DNA of 64,000 nucleotides. Source: Mesodorylaimus sp. YZB2_4 (lineage: Eukaryota > Nematoda > Enoplea > Dorylaimida > Dorylaimidae). How positions within the stretch are numbered: the first letter of the stretch is position 1; every line of letters starts with the position of its first letter. Both the position numbers and the translations under genes were made by a program. Positions 37,954-47,549 of the stretch are shown here, piece by piece. Under the pieces are notes generated by a model, which was not told the origin of the DNA, did no database searches, and saw only the letters and a list, made by a program, of their open reading frames with translations. The stretch is taken from NCBI GenBank assembly GCA_030248295.1, contig JASANH010000851.1, positions 1 to 64,000 on the forward strand. The letters run 5' to 3'.

Positions 37954-38189
37954 AATTGTCACTGAATTCTAGTTTTTATTTATTGCTGTAATGAAGTATT
38001 ATCATGCAGGAGAAAAGAGTAAAGTTGTGCGAAGAACGTACTGTTTTGATGGTTTGAAAGGTTATGTTTTCACTGAGATATTTGTTCAGAGTGGGTGCTC
38101 TTGGTAAGTTGGTTCTGCCACTTATCTGTTATTATTCTGCCAAATTATCTTGTCCTGGATGGACTGCCGGTTTTCGACTTATTACCTCA

Positions 38190-38640
38190 TTGCAGGGCAA
38201 TCTGATTATCGATCGAATAGTTAATCTTGATCGATAAATCGATAACTGATTTGTTTGATCGACTACTGATTATCAGAAGTGAATTATCACTGATCCTTGA
38301 CTGATCGATCACTGATTATTAAAAACGATTGATGAATCGCATAAGTGATTGATCACTGATTTTTATGATCATCAATCATCGATCATCAGAAGCGATCGAT
38401 CAATGATTATGAAAATCGATCTGCTAATGATCATCAGTTGCTGTCATTTCAGTCGGAGAAAATCAGTTGGTGATTGATCGGTACTAATCGATAAGTGATC
38501 AGGGATGGTCTATCACATTAGATTTTTATCGATATCTGATAATAAACTAATCGGTATAGTTACTGATCTACCTAATTACCATCACCATCGAACTGGTGAT
38601 AATGGAAATTATATCGACTGAGTATCGATCGAATCGATTT
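38190..38640. repeat. ATCGAT/TGATC-rich tract before TMEM186
   Basis: About 450 bp of tgatcgataa, actgattatc and gatcgatca motifs between PGS1 and TMEM186. It runs up to the tttttcag immediately before the TMEM186 ATG and includes an AATAAA at 38541. Confidence 0.75.
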
Positions 38641-38645
38641 TTCAG

Positions 38646-39551
38646 ATGCTACCAGGACTGATCGCTGCGCGTGTCATTTTTTCCAAGATCGCTGGTGCGG
38701 GGGGAGCAGGCGGCCAAGCTCGACCGTACATTCGTCGACACGCACTCGAGTACCGTCGATCGAATAATTTGCCAAATCGACGGGTATCGCGTCGATACGT
38801 ATCGACTATCGATTCGACAAGTAGCAGTAATAACTCAGATTTGGGGGAAGGATCTAATGGAAAAAGCGATGATCGCTATCCTGATCGGAAATCGACAAAA
38901 CTCACGGCTGATCAAAGGATAATTAAATCATCGGGACTCGATCGATCATCAAAAATCAAGAAGCGATCGATTGGATTACGTACTGATAATCGATCATTAT
39001 CGACACTTACTGATCAGAAATCAATAGCGAATGAATCGATCGAATGGATTCCAATCTATCGATTCAATTTTATTCATTTGGCCGGCTTGATCTCGCGTTT
39101 AAAAATTATTCAAACGGCTTTTGTTGTGGCTGGTGTTCCACTATCGATTTTGTTATACCAACAAAATCAGATCAGTTTTGAGGCGGTCAATGCGGCGATA
39201 GGTGTGGGTGCGTTCGGTCTGGTCATGTTGTATGTCATGTCGGCCATATTACGTCGTTGTGTCGGCGTGATTAGCGTGTGTCCAAATATGGACAAGATCA
39301 GGATTGGTTATTTGACATTTTGGGGCTGGCGTAGGAACGTGATCATCCCCATCGATGATGTCATGCCATTGAACGAGGCCAATGCATCAGTCGATTCCAC
39401 TCGACAATTATTAGTTTATTTGAAAATGAAGAGATATTCGGATGAGAAATTCTACTTGTACTTGCCATTGTTTAAAATAAGCATTTTAGACAGTGACAAG
39501 TTTGAAAATATTTTTGGAAGAATTGTGTTGGTAAAAGAGAAACAGAAGTGA
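38646..39551 (+). CDS. TMEM186: TMEM186-like mitochondrial membrane protein
   Basis: A single coding exon of 301 residues (human 213). TMEM186 is an inner-membrane protein of the mitochondrial complex I assembly (MCIA) complex. The conserved part is about residues 133-300: WIPIYRFNFIHLAGLISRLK, a first membrane span at about 155-171, a second at about 183-202, RRCVGVISV, then YLTFWGWRRNVIIPIDDVMP, which matches the vertebrate FWGWRQD segment. Residues 50-130 form a Ser/Asp/Arg-rich extension absent from vertebrates and encoded by ATCGAT-rich DNA. A splice-acceptor-like tttttcag ends exactly at the ATG. An upstream exon ending in a GTAAGT donor at 38103 is possible, but its reading frame does not match. 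A 5' untranslated exon or trans-splicing would both fit. Confidence 0.85.
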   Translation: MLPGLIAARVIFSKIAGAGGAGGQARPYIRRHALEYRRSNNLPNRRVSRRYVSTIDSTSSSNNSDLGEGSNGKSDDRYPDRKSTKLTADQRIIKSSGLDRSSKIKKRSIGLRTDNRSLSTLTDQKSIANESIEWIPIYRFNFIHLAGLISRLKIIQTAFVVAGVPLSILLYQQNQISFEAVNAAIGVGAFGLVMLYVMSAILRRCVGVISVCPNMDKIRIGYLTFWGWRRNVIIPIDDVMPLNEANASVDSTRQLLVYLKMKRYSDEKFYLYLPLFKISILDSDKFENIFGRIVLVKEKQK

Positions 39552-39574
39552 AATTATGCGGTTTCGCCAAGGTG

Positions 39575-39920
39575 GAAGGTATGGTCCAGTTGGATAAGGC
39601 GTTGTGTTTTGACAACAGGAGTTCGATGGTTCGAATCCCTGTCATGCATTAGTTTTTGACAACTTTTTAAATGGTGGTCGATTGCTTATTGGTTTTTGTG
39701 GTTTTCCGCTTTATGTTCATTGAGGCTTTCTGATGATGGTGGATTGAATAGAACAGTGCAGGTTCGAATCCTAGTGGGTCCATCAGTTTTTGAAACTTCA
39801 CTACACACTTTTTGCACTGCTGCCGACTTGGCAGTCATCTAGCCATAAGCTGTCAGACAAAAAAGAAAACACAGAAAACTCGACGTAAGTCAAGTTCGAA
39901 TCCCATTGGTTCCATGTCTT
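39575..39920 (+). repeat. Cluster of tRNA-like SINE remnants
   Basis: Three B-box-like pieces follow TMEM186: tggttcgaatccctgtcatg near 39636, caggttcgaatcctagtggg near 39757, and caagttcgaatcccattggt near 39893. Each is followed within about 15 bases by gtttttga or ctttttga. The first has an A-box-like tggtccagttggataagg, but acceptor and T stems do not pair. They are degraded tRNA-derived SINEs, not tRNA genes. Confidence 0.55.
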
Positions 39921-40019
39921 TTTGACTTTAGAGCTAAGGTATTTCACTAAAACCAGCATCGACTCTACTGCCTTCGAAAAAACGTCAAACGAACCAGCAT
40001 ATTTATCAGTTTCGTCCGA

Positions 40020-40960
40020 TTAAGATAATCCCAACATTTGTTTCACTTTTTCGCCCCTCGTCAAGAGGACCCAAGCCGCAGCCAAACCAAACCCGGCCAC
40101 ACCACCGATTGCGCACTGACGAAGACCACTGGTCGACTTGTAGAGGAGGCCAGTGACGGCACCAGCGCCCATTGTGTTCAATTCATCATCGACACCACGC
40201 AGCTGAGACAAAAGGACACCACTGCCACAATAAATGAAGGCGATGGCACCCAGCTGCTGGGCCCCGACACCACCTCGTTTTGTGATGTTGTTGAGGAAAT
40301 AAGTTTGCCGTTGATTCCAACTGATCTAAAAAATATGGTTTTTAATGTTGTATTTATTGAAAATGATGTCGAAAAAAGTGAGACCATGGTTCGAATCCTA
40401 GTGGGTCCTACACTTTTTGAAATTTTTTCACAACTCTGACTAACGAAACATCGAGACAGTAAAATGCCGTTGAAAATTTTTTCACAAAATTAGGGCTTAG
40501 AATCTCGAAATTTAATCAGAATGAATCTATAATTTGTCAAAAAAACAGAGAAGAATTTTAGGTTTTCTTCCATAAAACACAAAAACAAAAAAAACAGCGA
40601 AATTTAAAATTTTTGAGGGTAGCTATTATCAGGAAACAACGCGCGAGGAGCTAAAAACCGAAAATTGAACCTTACTGCTTGTTGATAAGCGGGATCTTTC
40701 AAACCTCGAAAAATTCCATTTCCGCCCCCGTATAAAGCACCAGCAATCGCAGCTCCGCCGATAGTTGAAAAAGCCAATTCGAATCGTCCACGTTTCGGTG
40801 CCGATCCTTCGGGCATAATGTATTGAGGTTCTTTGAAAATGGCCGGATTCACGTTCAAATACGGCGATAATGGCGAATTCAAGGGCAGATTACTGTGAAC
40901 GAATGGATTCGATGCTGGAGGAAAATCTGAGCCGAATTGAGGATCATTGCCGGACGACAT
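40020..40960 (-). CDS. TIMM23: Mitochondrial import channel subunit Tim23
   Basis: Two exons on the minus strand, 40960-40676 and 40325-40020, joined in phase 0 to give 196 residues (human 209). Tim23 is the presequence-gated channel of the inner mitochondrial membrane. The first exon gives the intermembrane-space domain with SPYLNVNPAIFKEPQYIMP, a family hallmark, then GRFELAFSTIGGAAIAGALY opening the first membrane span. The second exon gives the remaining Tim17/Tim23 core: LNNITKRGGVGAQQLGAIAF, GVDDELNTMGAGAVTGLLYK and a Gly/Ala-rich last span. Donor gca|gtaagg and acceptor tttttag|atcagt are good. The intron holds a tRNA-like SINE remnant near 40385-40415. The gene is convergent with TMEM186. 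Confidence 0.94.
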
Positions 40961-41596
40961 GGTTTATCAAAAAATTCAACAAAGAATTCACAAAAACGGA
41001 GCGGAGAACAAAATCAAACATTCGCAAAAACTTGGGAAAATGCACGAAATTTGCGTAAGATGACAGCGCGCACATCTAGGCAGGCTCTGCTGCTTACTGC
41101 AAATTCATAAAAAAGCGGGAAATTTAAATTTAGGGAAGGATCATCGGCCATTAGTTTGTTGAACAGTTCACATTCGAACTCTCAACGAATAATGCGCGAG
41201 AATTTACACGAGTGTCATTTTTTAGAAAAAAACAATTAATAAAAAAAACTGTGACCCCAAAAATTACTTTAAATATCCAGATCAACTCTGAAAATCAAAA
41301 AGCTCATTCTTGCTGGTGCTCCCACAGCATGTCAATGCTCACCCAAGTCCAACACGACGCATCATTTTTTCGAGCTCAAAGATCTCCCTCCTGCAAAATT
41401 TTTTTTAAGATCTCTAACCGTGGTTTTCATGTTCCAGATTGCCTCATTGTTTCCAGAAACAGGAAGGAATGTAAAGATACGACGCACATGTGCATGATAC
41501 TCTCATTTACTTTTGTATGACGATGGCACAAAAACAATTCGTTGACATTAAAATCTGGTGCCAATCGCATTCTGAGTGTGAGAGCCACAGTGCCAA
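40961..41596. other. Spacer with duplicated lectin-gene downstream flank
   Basis: No gene. From about 41200 onward it is colinear with 56530-56972, the equivalent flank of the second lectin gene. Shared blocks include catcattttt.cgagct.aaagatctccctcctgcaaa and cacaaaaacaattcgttgac. The duplicated unit therefore extends past the coding exons. Confidence 0.6.
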
Positions 41597-44500
41597 CTAC
41601 GGCCTATAGCTGTAGTAATTGCATCCTGCTTCAGGGGCGATGTGGCCGAGCGTGGTGCCATCTGCTCGATCCAGAGTGAACAGCTCGCATTGACCATTGG
41701 CATACCAGTTGAAACTGCGACACCAGGTTCGCTGGGCGCAATGGGATGCGCAGTCGGGGACTGACCACACCGATTGCATGGTTTGAATAACGAGGCCCCG
41801 ATTCATGCACGAGTTCGCATAATGGTCAAAATCTTGCTTGATGTCTGCGTGCAACAAAATGGCATGTTAGTCATGAGGGGCCTGCCATATGCGTCCACGC
41901 TACGGTCTTCCTTACAGCACTGCACAGCATGCCTGCCTGCATTCGGCTTAGCCTTTTGCTACGCCGGGTCTGGCCTAGCGGGTGAGGGGCGGCTGTCTCT
42001 CACGCTAGGTGCGCACTCGCAGTGGAGAGTTCGATTCCCGCCTGGGTGAAAACTTATTGTTGATTCACAAAGCGTGTGTTCCTTAGCCTCGAGTGCGATG
42101 TAGCACGGGTTGGTGGCCTGGTGGGTTTGGCGTCTGCCTCTCACATCATTGCAGGGGGCCGTACAAATACGACGTCGTACGCCAGGGGGTCGCCAAAAAA
42201 CGATCTGGTACGACAGGGGGAGAGGGGGATCAGGCCAAATACGACGTCGTTTATGCACTGGATATTCCAAGGTCATACTGCTGCCTGTACTGACCGCAAG
42301 CTGCTGATAACAACAGTGAGCAGGTCCCAAACCCACCCAAACCCAGCGGGTTTTGGGTTGGGTCGGCTGTTATGTCCATGGGGATGGGTTTGGGTTGGGT
42401 AGAGCAGTAAATTCCAAGGCTGGACTGGGTCGACTAGCCAAACCCAGATAAACCCAAATTTTTTAAAATCCCGTCAAATTACGCCTCCCGCGGATGCAAT
42501 TATTGAAACTGTGCAAAATATTTTCTATGATTTATTCTAATGGTAGAAGAATAAAAATTGTTTTTTTCCGGGGTTTTTGACATTTGGATGCAGGATTTGA
42601 ATTTGAGTTTCATTTGAATGCAGGATTTGGCAATGTTTCTCCATGTTTGAACAAAAATTCAAACGAATTAATTCCATTCACAGCGCTCAGGGTTTTTTTA
42701 AGGATGACAGAATATGCCTCCAACTTGCGATCAACAGGACTCGCACCAGCAATCGTCTCACTGCTTTGAGCTTTGCACTTAGCAGATCACGCTTTATCAA
42801 CGCTATTGCACTCGTACTCTTTCCGTGCTGTGTAGTGCAAGGCCGGATGAAGTTGGCAAAAGCAAATCGAGTCAACTCACTGCTAGTAGCGCACAAAGAG
42901 GGAAGTGGGAACCCGCTGAAATAATCAAGGAACTTTGATCCGAAGTCGTATAGAAGAATAACCGGTCCAAGCGGCTTTTGCGAATTGGGACGAGAAACGG
43001 AACCCGACTGCAAGAAGGTCTTGTTGACGGATAGATTTGCATCAAAGACGTTGATGTCAGTGTGAAAGTACGTATATGGGCCAAACACTGAGCTATTCTC
43101 GGGAGCCACGGGGTTGTTTCTGAGTGCCACCTGAACATAATCGCCGCCGACAGTTTGCTAGAAATGAGGAAAACAGATAGGAAAACGAAATGTAAAAAAT
43201 TAAAAATCAGGCTTCCCTGAATATAATTCGTGATGACTTTCAGCTCGCTGGTTGTGAAAATATGAGCGAGTATTGCGCCCCGGCTTTTGCAAAGTGCAAA
43301 CGCGTCGTTCCATTGGACTTTCATGTAACTGCCAGTTGAGTTTTTGGGAATGAAGAAACACCGGCCTCCGTTGACCACTCCATCACATGTTTGTTGAAAC
43401 GTGCTTGGATCCACACACGACTGACCTGGACAACCAAACAGACTCAATTTAGAATTGGCCTTGATCCACAGAAGCCAGGCTCAATGTAGAGCGATTGCCG
43501 GGTTCGTGGCCTAGTGGGTTAGGCGTGTGCCTCTCACGCTGGGTGCGCACTTAGATGGGAGGGTTCGACCCCCGCCTCGGTACAAAATGATTGTCAATTA
43601 TTTGTTCCTTAGCCTTCGGGTGTGCTGTACAGTGCTTGGCTATGGATAAAGTATGGCATGACATGATGACAGGACATTGCCACTAATCGCGGGGCATTGC
43701 ATATGGTGTGGGCCTGTCGACCTTCCTGCCACACTAGTGTAAGGGTCCGTCTTCCCCTGTTTCTGCCATTTGTCCACCTGCTCTACTCCCCCACAAAATG
43801 GGCGTCCGCAAGCAGCCCCAAAGCCCAAAATCCAGAAAAAAGAAAACCCGGCGAGGAAAATTACGGTAAGACGAAATTTTATCTAGTTGGATTAAATGCT
43901 CAAATATGCTAAAAAAATGACTTATAAACTGACTCGCAGGAACGCAAAGGCAAGAAAAAACTAAATGGATTTCCCATCTTGAACCCTGCCTTTTCTCAAA
44001 AATTCCTCAGCCTCTCCCCTCCCCTCCTTGATGCAGACGTCGCCTAATCGTAAGGGTGGCCCCCGACATGTATTCTAGTGACAGTGCATGCCACTCCCGT
44101 AGGTGTTCCTGGCCCATCCTGTCTAGTGCGCATGAGTGCTTGACACTGGAAGAAACAGTGTAATAGGCATGAACTGGTCTCTCCGGCCTATCAGTGTACT
44201 GTTTGAGCCATCCTCTGGTCAGCTCTGGATAGCCACAGGGTGAGCCAAGGGTTTCAGTTTCAAGCAGCAGGCTGGTGCTAAGTGCCACTGGTCTGGAATC
44301 AGGGCGCCACACCCAAGACGAGAGACTGTGAGGTGTCAGGTATGCATTGACCAGGGAACCGTTAAGTATAGCTGGGTTGGGTGCCAACCGTTCCGTCGAA
44401 CTTGACAAAACCGAAAATTGTGAATTGTTCTTGGGTGCAGAAGAGAGCTCTGTGCAAAATATCAGAGGCGGCTGGTCAACTGGTCAGCAGTGGTCAGCGC

Positions 44501-46018
44501 CTAAGTCCAGCGAAATGTTTTAATTCATCTTCATGTTTTACCACATCACCAAACGCTAATGCGCACTCGAGGGTGAAGGGACACATTTTACACGAAATGA
44601 TTTACCGGCCCGCAAGTCGAACACTCGCCCGTAACTGCGCACCTGGCGGGAGAGGCAGACGCCTACCTTTGTATCCAAGTATATTAAAAAAATCTGCGCA
44701 TTTCATCATCAGGCACGGTAAAGCGGCAAGAGTTTCTGACTATGAAATGGTCGACCAGGGTCGTGGCCTAGCGGGTTAAGGCGTCTTTGTCTCACTCTGG
44801 GTGCGCACTTAGAGGGGAGGGTTCGACTCCCGCCCCGGTACATAATGACTGTCACATATGTGTTCCTTAGCCCTCGAGTGCGCTGTACATTGCTCGGCTC
44901 TGGATAAAGTATGACATGACATGACATGACATCTGTAGGCGGTCTGTTTGAGTAATCTCATGGGCGCAGGTTCACATTCCGTTTTATGTTTCTGTTTTTC
45001 TTAGGTTAAGAAGAAGGCGTGTAGTAGTCGACCCACTCAACTCTCTTAGTTGTGAGGACATGCGGTTTTTAGGGTAAAACTAGTTTGTAGCAAAAAACGA
45101 AAACCGGTTTTATTATTTCCAAAAAAGTCTGTTATCACTGACTCAAAACTTTTAGACCAGCCAATGCACACAGTGGAACCAGGGCTTAGGATGGCTAGTC
45201 TGCTCGGTTGCTGCTTAGGTTTAGGAAAACTGTCTGCGCAGAAGCTGCTTTTTCTGCATGAATTCAACTACTGTATACGACAGATCGTGGCAACGAGCAG
45301 AGGACCATGCAATCCTGTGCTCGTGGTCCACATTGTGGGCTAGCAGTGTATAGCTCTCGGGCTATGCGTAGCAGCGCCTGCTCTAATTGCTAGTAGCAAG
45401 TGTGACTCGCGGCAAGAGTAAATCATTTTGTGTCATGGGTCCCTTCATCGAGCGGCTGAATGCTGATAATATAAACCATGAGCATGAACATAAAGTTGAA
45501 AGAAGGGGGGGGGGGGAAGATTATTTAGTGTCGCTCAAGGCTTCGGCATCTAAAGATTAACCATATCACTTTATTTGCAGCACCAGCTTTGGCGTGTTTA
45601 AGTTGCTCGCGTGAAACAGCACAGCTGCCTTTGGGGAGCCTGTCTGAAGACTAGCAGTGCACACAACACAAGCTATGTGGCTTGGATGCTGACATCTTAA
45701 TGCATACATACAGTACATATATACTGTATGTGCGAGCGTTTACACGCTGAGTGCAGTGCCTAACATGTTGGGCCACCTGTCCTTTTTCTTGTGGCCAAGT
45801 AGAACAGCCATCCTGATTCCACTGTGTGCATTGGCTGGTCTAAAAGTTTCGAGTCTGTCATAGCAGACATTTTTGGATATAATTGAGGCTGGCCTTATCT
45901 CGCTCGTGTCAACTGCATCTCGAGATAAGTCGATCAAGAGTACAAAAGTTTTGATCACAGTATTCTTACTTGAAACGCGGGTCACCGCAAATAATATGGT
46001 AAGCAGATGGTAGACCAT
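41597..46018 (-). CDS. Secreted C-type lectin / PAN domain protein A
   Basis: Four exons on the minus strand: 46018-45970, 43425-43217, 43157-42881 and 41844-41597; about 260 residues. Exon 1 encodes a signal peptide (MVYHLLTILFAVTRVSS). Exons 2-3 encode a C-type lectin domain: a two-Cys N-terminal loop, RCFFIP, then WNDAFALCKSRGAILAHI. Exon 4 is a PAN/Apple-like domain with CASHCAQRTWCRSFNWY and a stop after NYYSYRP. Compared with paralogue B, the second half of the lectin domain has lost two conserved cysteines (GPVILLYDFGSKFLDYFSG against GQCIVLYQMASKLGDVSCA), so its disulphide and probably sugar binding are altered. The 59-nt intron 2 has an acceptor but no GT donor. Intron 1 holds three SINEs. 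The gene may be diverged or decaying. Extracellular carbohydrate or protein binding is inference from domains. Confidence 0.75.
41962..42105 (+). mobile_element. tRNA-derived SINE (family S1)
   Basis: Head gcctagcgggtgaggggcgg, ctgtctctcacgctaggtgc, B-box gagttcgattcccgcctggg and body gttccttagcctcgagtgcg. Located in intron 3 of lectin gene A. A second truncated S1 head follows at about 42106-42160. Confidence 0.7.
42308..42480. repeat. CCCAAA/GGGTTT hexamer inverted element
   Basis: Starts caaacccacccaaacccagc, switches to gggttttgggttgggt and later gggatgggtttgggttgggt, then ends with aaacccagataaaccc. These hexamer-like units in both orientations give a foldback. Boundaries and target duplication are unclear. 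Intron 3 of lectin gene A. Confidence 0.5.
43500..43675 (+). mobile_element. tRNA-derived SINE (family S1)
   Basis: Good full-length copy: gtggcctagtgggttaggcg, cctctcacgctgggtgcgca, B-box gggttcgacccccgcc, body ttccttagccttcgggtgtg and tail atggcatgacatgatgaca. Intron 1 of lectin gene A; absent from the paralogous intron of gene B. Confidence 0.8.
44522..44680 (-). mobile_element. tRNA-derived SINE (family S1)
   Basis: Near-identical to the minus-strand copy at 14395-14560 over more than 130 bp, including cgagggtgaagggacacatt and the reversed B-box. The low divergence suggests recent activity of this subfamily. Intron 1 of lectin gene A. Confidence 0.8.
44757..44932 (+). mobile_element. tRNA-derived SINE (family S1)
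   Basis: Full-length copy: gtggcctagcgggttaaggc, ctctgggtgcgcacttagag, B-box gggttcgactcccgcc, body ttccttagccctcgagtgcg and tail of tandem catga units. Intron 1 of lectin gene A, 80 bp from the opposite-strand copy. Confidence 0.8.
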
Positions 46019-46765
46019 GCTTTTCAACCCTAAAAAAATGTGTACAGAACACAGGTGGAATCCACTCGCGTCCATGTCCTGCAGAGAAGTCGACAGATTT
46101 TTAGCCAAATGATTTTGTGGGAAAAAAACAACTGTCATGGGACAGCAGGAAAAATTCAGGTACTTTCGTACTAACAAAACTCGCTGCGCCAAAGTATAAT
46201 TTGACGATTTCCAATTTATCACCACGTAATGTGATACTGTCGGATTCTGGGACTTTTTCAGCAAAACCTTCCGTAAAACATATTTTTCAGATACAGCATG
46301 GTTCAAACTAACTCGAAAATAGCTATTCTCCCGGGCTTCATCATTTTAGAGTAAAGTATACCCGAATGCCTTTTTGCTACAGATCGTCACGCCTCGTCGC
46401 AATCCATGGTACATCCGTGCTCTTGGGATGTTTCGAGAACTTTCCGATTGGTGTATGAAGAATAGAGCAGCAGCTAGAAGACTCTCAAAAAAGCTGCAAA
46501 TCGATGGGGTTCTAATCGCTGTGAATCGAGAGGCGCCATGAATTTAACATTTTGGCCTACGTATACAATAGCTGCCAGTCATATTGTTTCCCCGGAGACC
46601 CTCGCTCTCGCTCATTATGTATTCCGGAATGTGTATTCCGGAATGTTTTCTCGTTTCTGTTAGGTATAGTTACTCTCTAGGCGGTCGCCATGTCTTTTTG
46701 TACTTGGTTGCCATGTGGGCAGAAACCATTCACTTTTCGTCACCAGTCCAGCATGTAATTTTCTC
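46019..46765. other. 5' flank of lectin gene A
   Basis: Promoter side of gene A, with no other gene seen. Sequence from 46019 to about 46700 is colinear with 61973-62650 upstream of gene B (for example cagatcgtca.g.ctc and ttttctcg.ttc blocks), so regulatory DNA was duplicated along with the coding exons. Confidence 0.5.
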
Positions 46766-46779
46766 AGGACTGGATCGTA

Positions 46780-47235
46780 GGCGGCCGCGGTGGTGCAGCG
46801 GTTTGGCATTCGTCTCTCAGTATTGCTTGGGAGCGAGTGGCTGGACTCGTCCCAAGTTCGATCCCCGGTGATGGAGGTCGGTTTGTCAACCATAAACCCT
46901 GGCTCACCATGCACGCCAGGCCGTGAGTGACTCACACGATACCCGAGAGGTGCTCCGAGTGGAGAGACGGGAGCCAAACGAGCAGACAGTCTCGGCTGTC
47001 GAACACCGACAGGGTTTAAAGCTCACCCGCCATCGTCCGAGGAAGTCGGTGGCCAGTCCAGGATGCCCTCGCGTGGAGGTGCTCCTAAAGGAGACGCGCA
47101 GAGGGACGCTGCCATGAGAGCTGGTCACCTCACGGCCTTGGTTATCATATCATGACAGCAGGCCGGCTACAGGCAAAACGGGTTGGAAGTCCCGTGGGGA
47201 GCTGGGGCCCAACCCACAAAAATTTAAAGAAAAAA
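46780..47235 (+). mobile_element. tRNA-derived SINE (family S2), complete with TSD
   Basis: A 456-bp element. Head gcggccgcggtggtgcagcg with A- and B-box-like segments (B-box agttcgatccccgg), a long body (gacagtctcggctgtcgaac, catcgtccgaggaagtcggt, caggcaaaacgggttggaag) and an A-rich tail. Target duplication AGGACTGGATCGTA at 46766-46779 matches 47236-47249 with one mismatch, which defines the exact ends. Confidence 0.9.
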
Positions 47236-47549
47236 AGGACTGGATTGTACTGGAATAACGTCGATTAGGAGACGTTTCCGCATTTGGTTGCTTCCGCACT
47301 GATCGTGAGATGTCTCCCACACTAAGCAGTATTATAGATGGCATATCCAAATTTTGAGCCAGGAAGCAAGTCGTGGGCTATGTGGGTTTGTTTCTGTGAC
47401 TAAGGCCCTCGATTGGCTTATGCTAGTTTGCCCTATGATAGGACAAGGATTCAAGTTCAAGCTTTACTGCGACCCAAAGCAGCAGTGAAATCCTTGGCCT
47501 ATCCCAGGGCAAACCAGGACAAGCCAGTGGACGGCCTTAGCCACAGGAA

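Noticed and set aside
38064-38103. Coding first exon of TMEM186 with a targeting peptide (MFSLRYLFRVGAL)
   Set aside because: It ends at a good GTAAGT donor, but splicing to 38646 gives the wrong frame and an early stop; it could only be an untranslated exon with a short upstream frame.
39573-39650. Possible tRNA gene
   Set aside because: A- and B-box-like sequences are present, but acceptor and T stems do not pair and the anticodon stem-loop is irregular; it fits a SINE remnant.
45740-46306. Minus-strand open frame of 188 codons
   Set aside because: It contains the signal-peptide exon of lectin gene A in frame, but the splice donor after the signal peptide is conserved in paralogue B and the rest of the frame is not conserved there.
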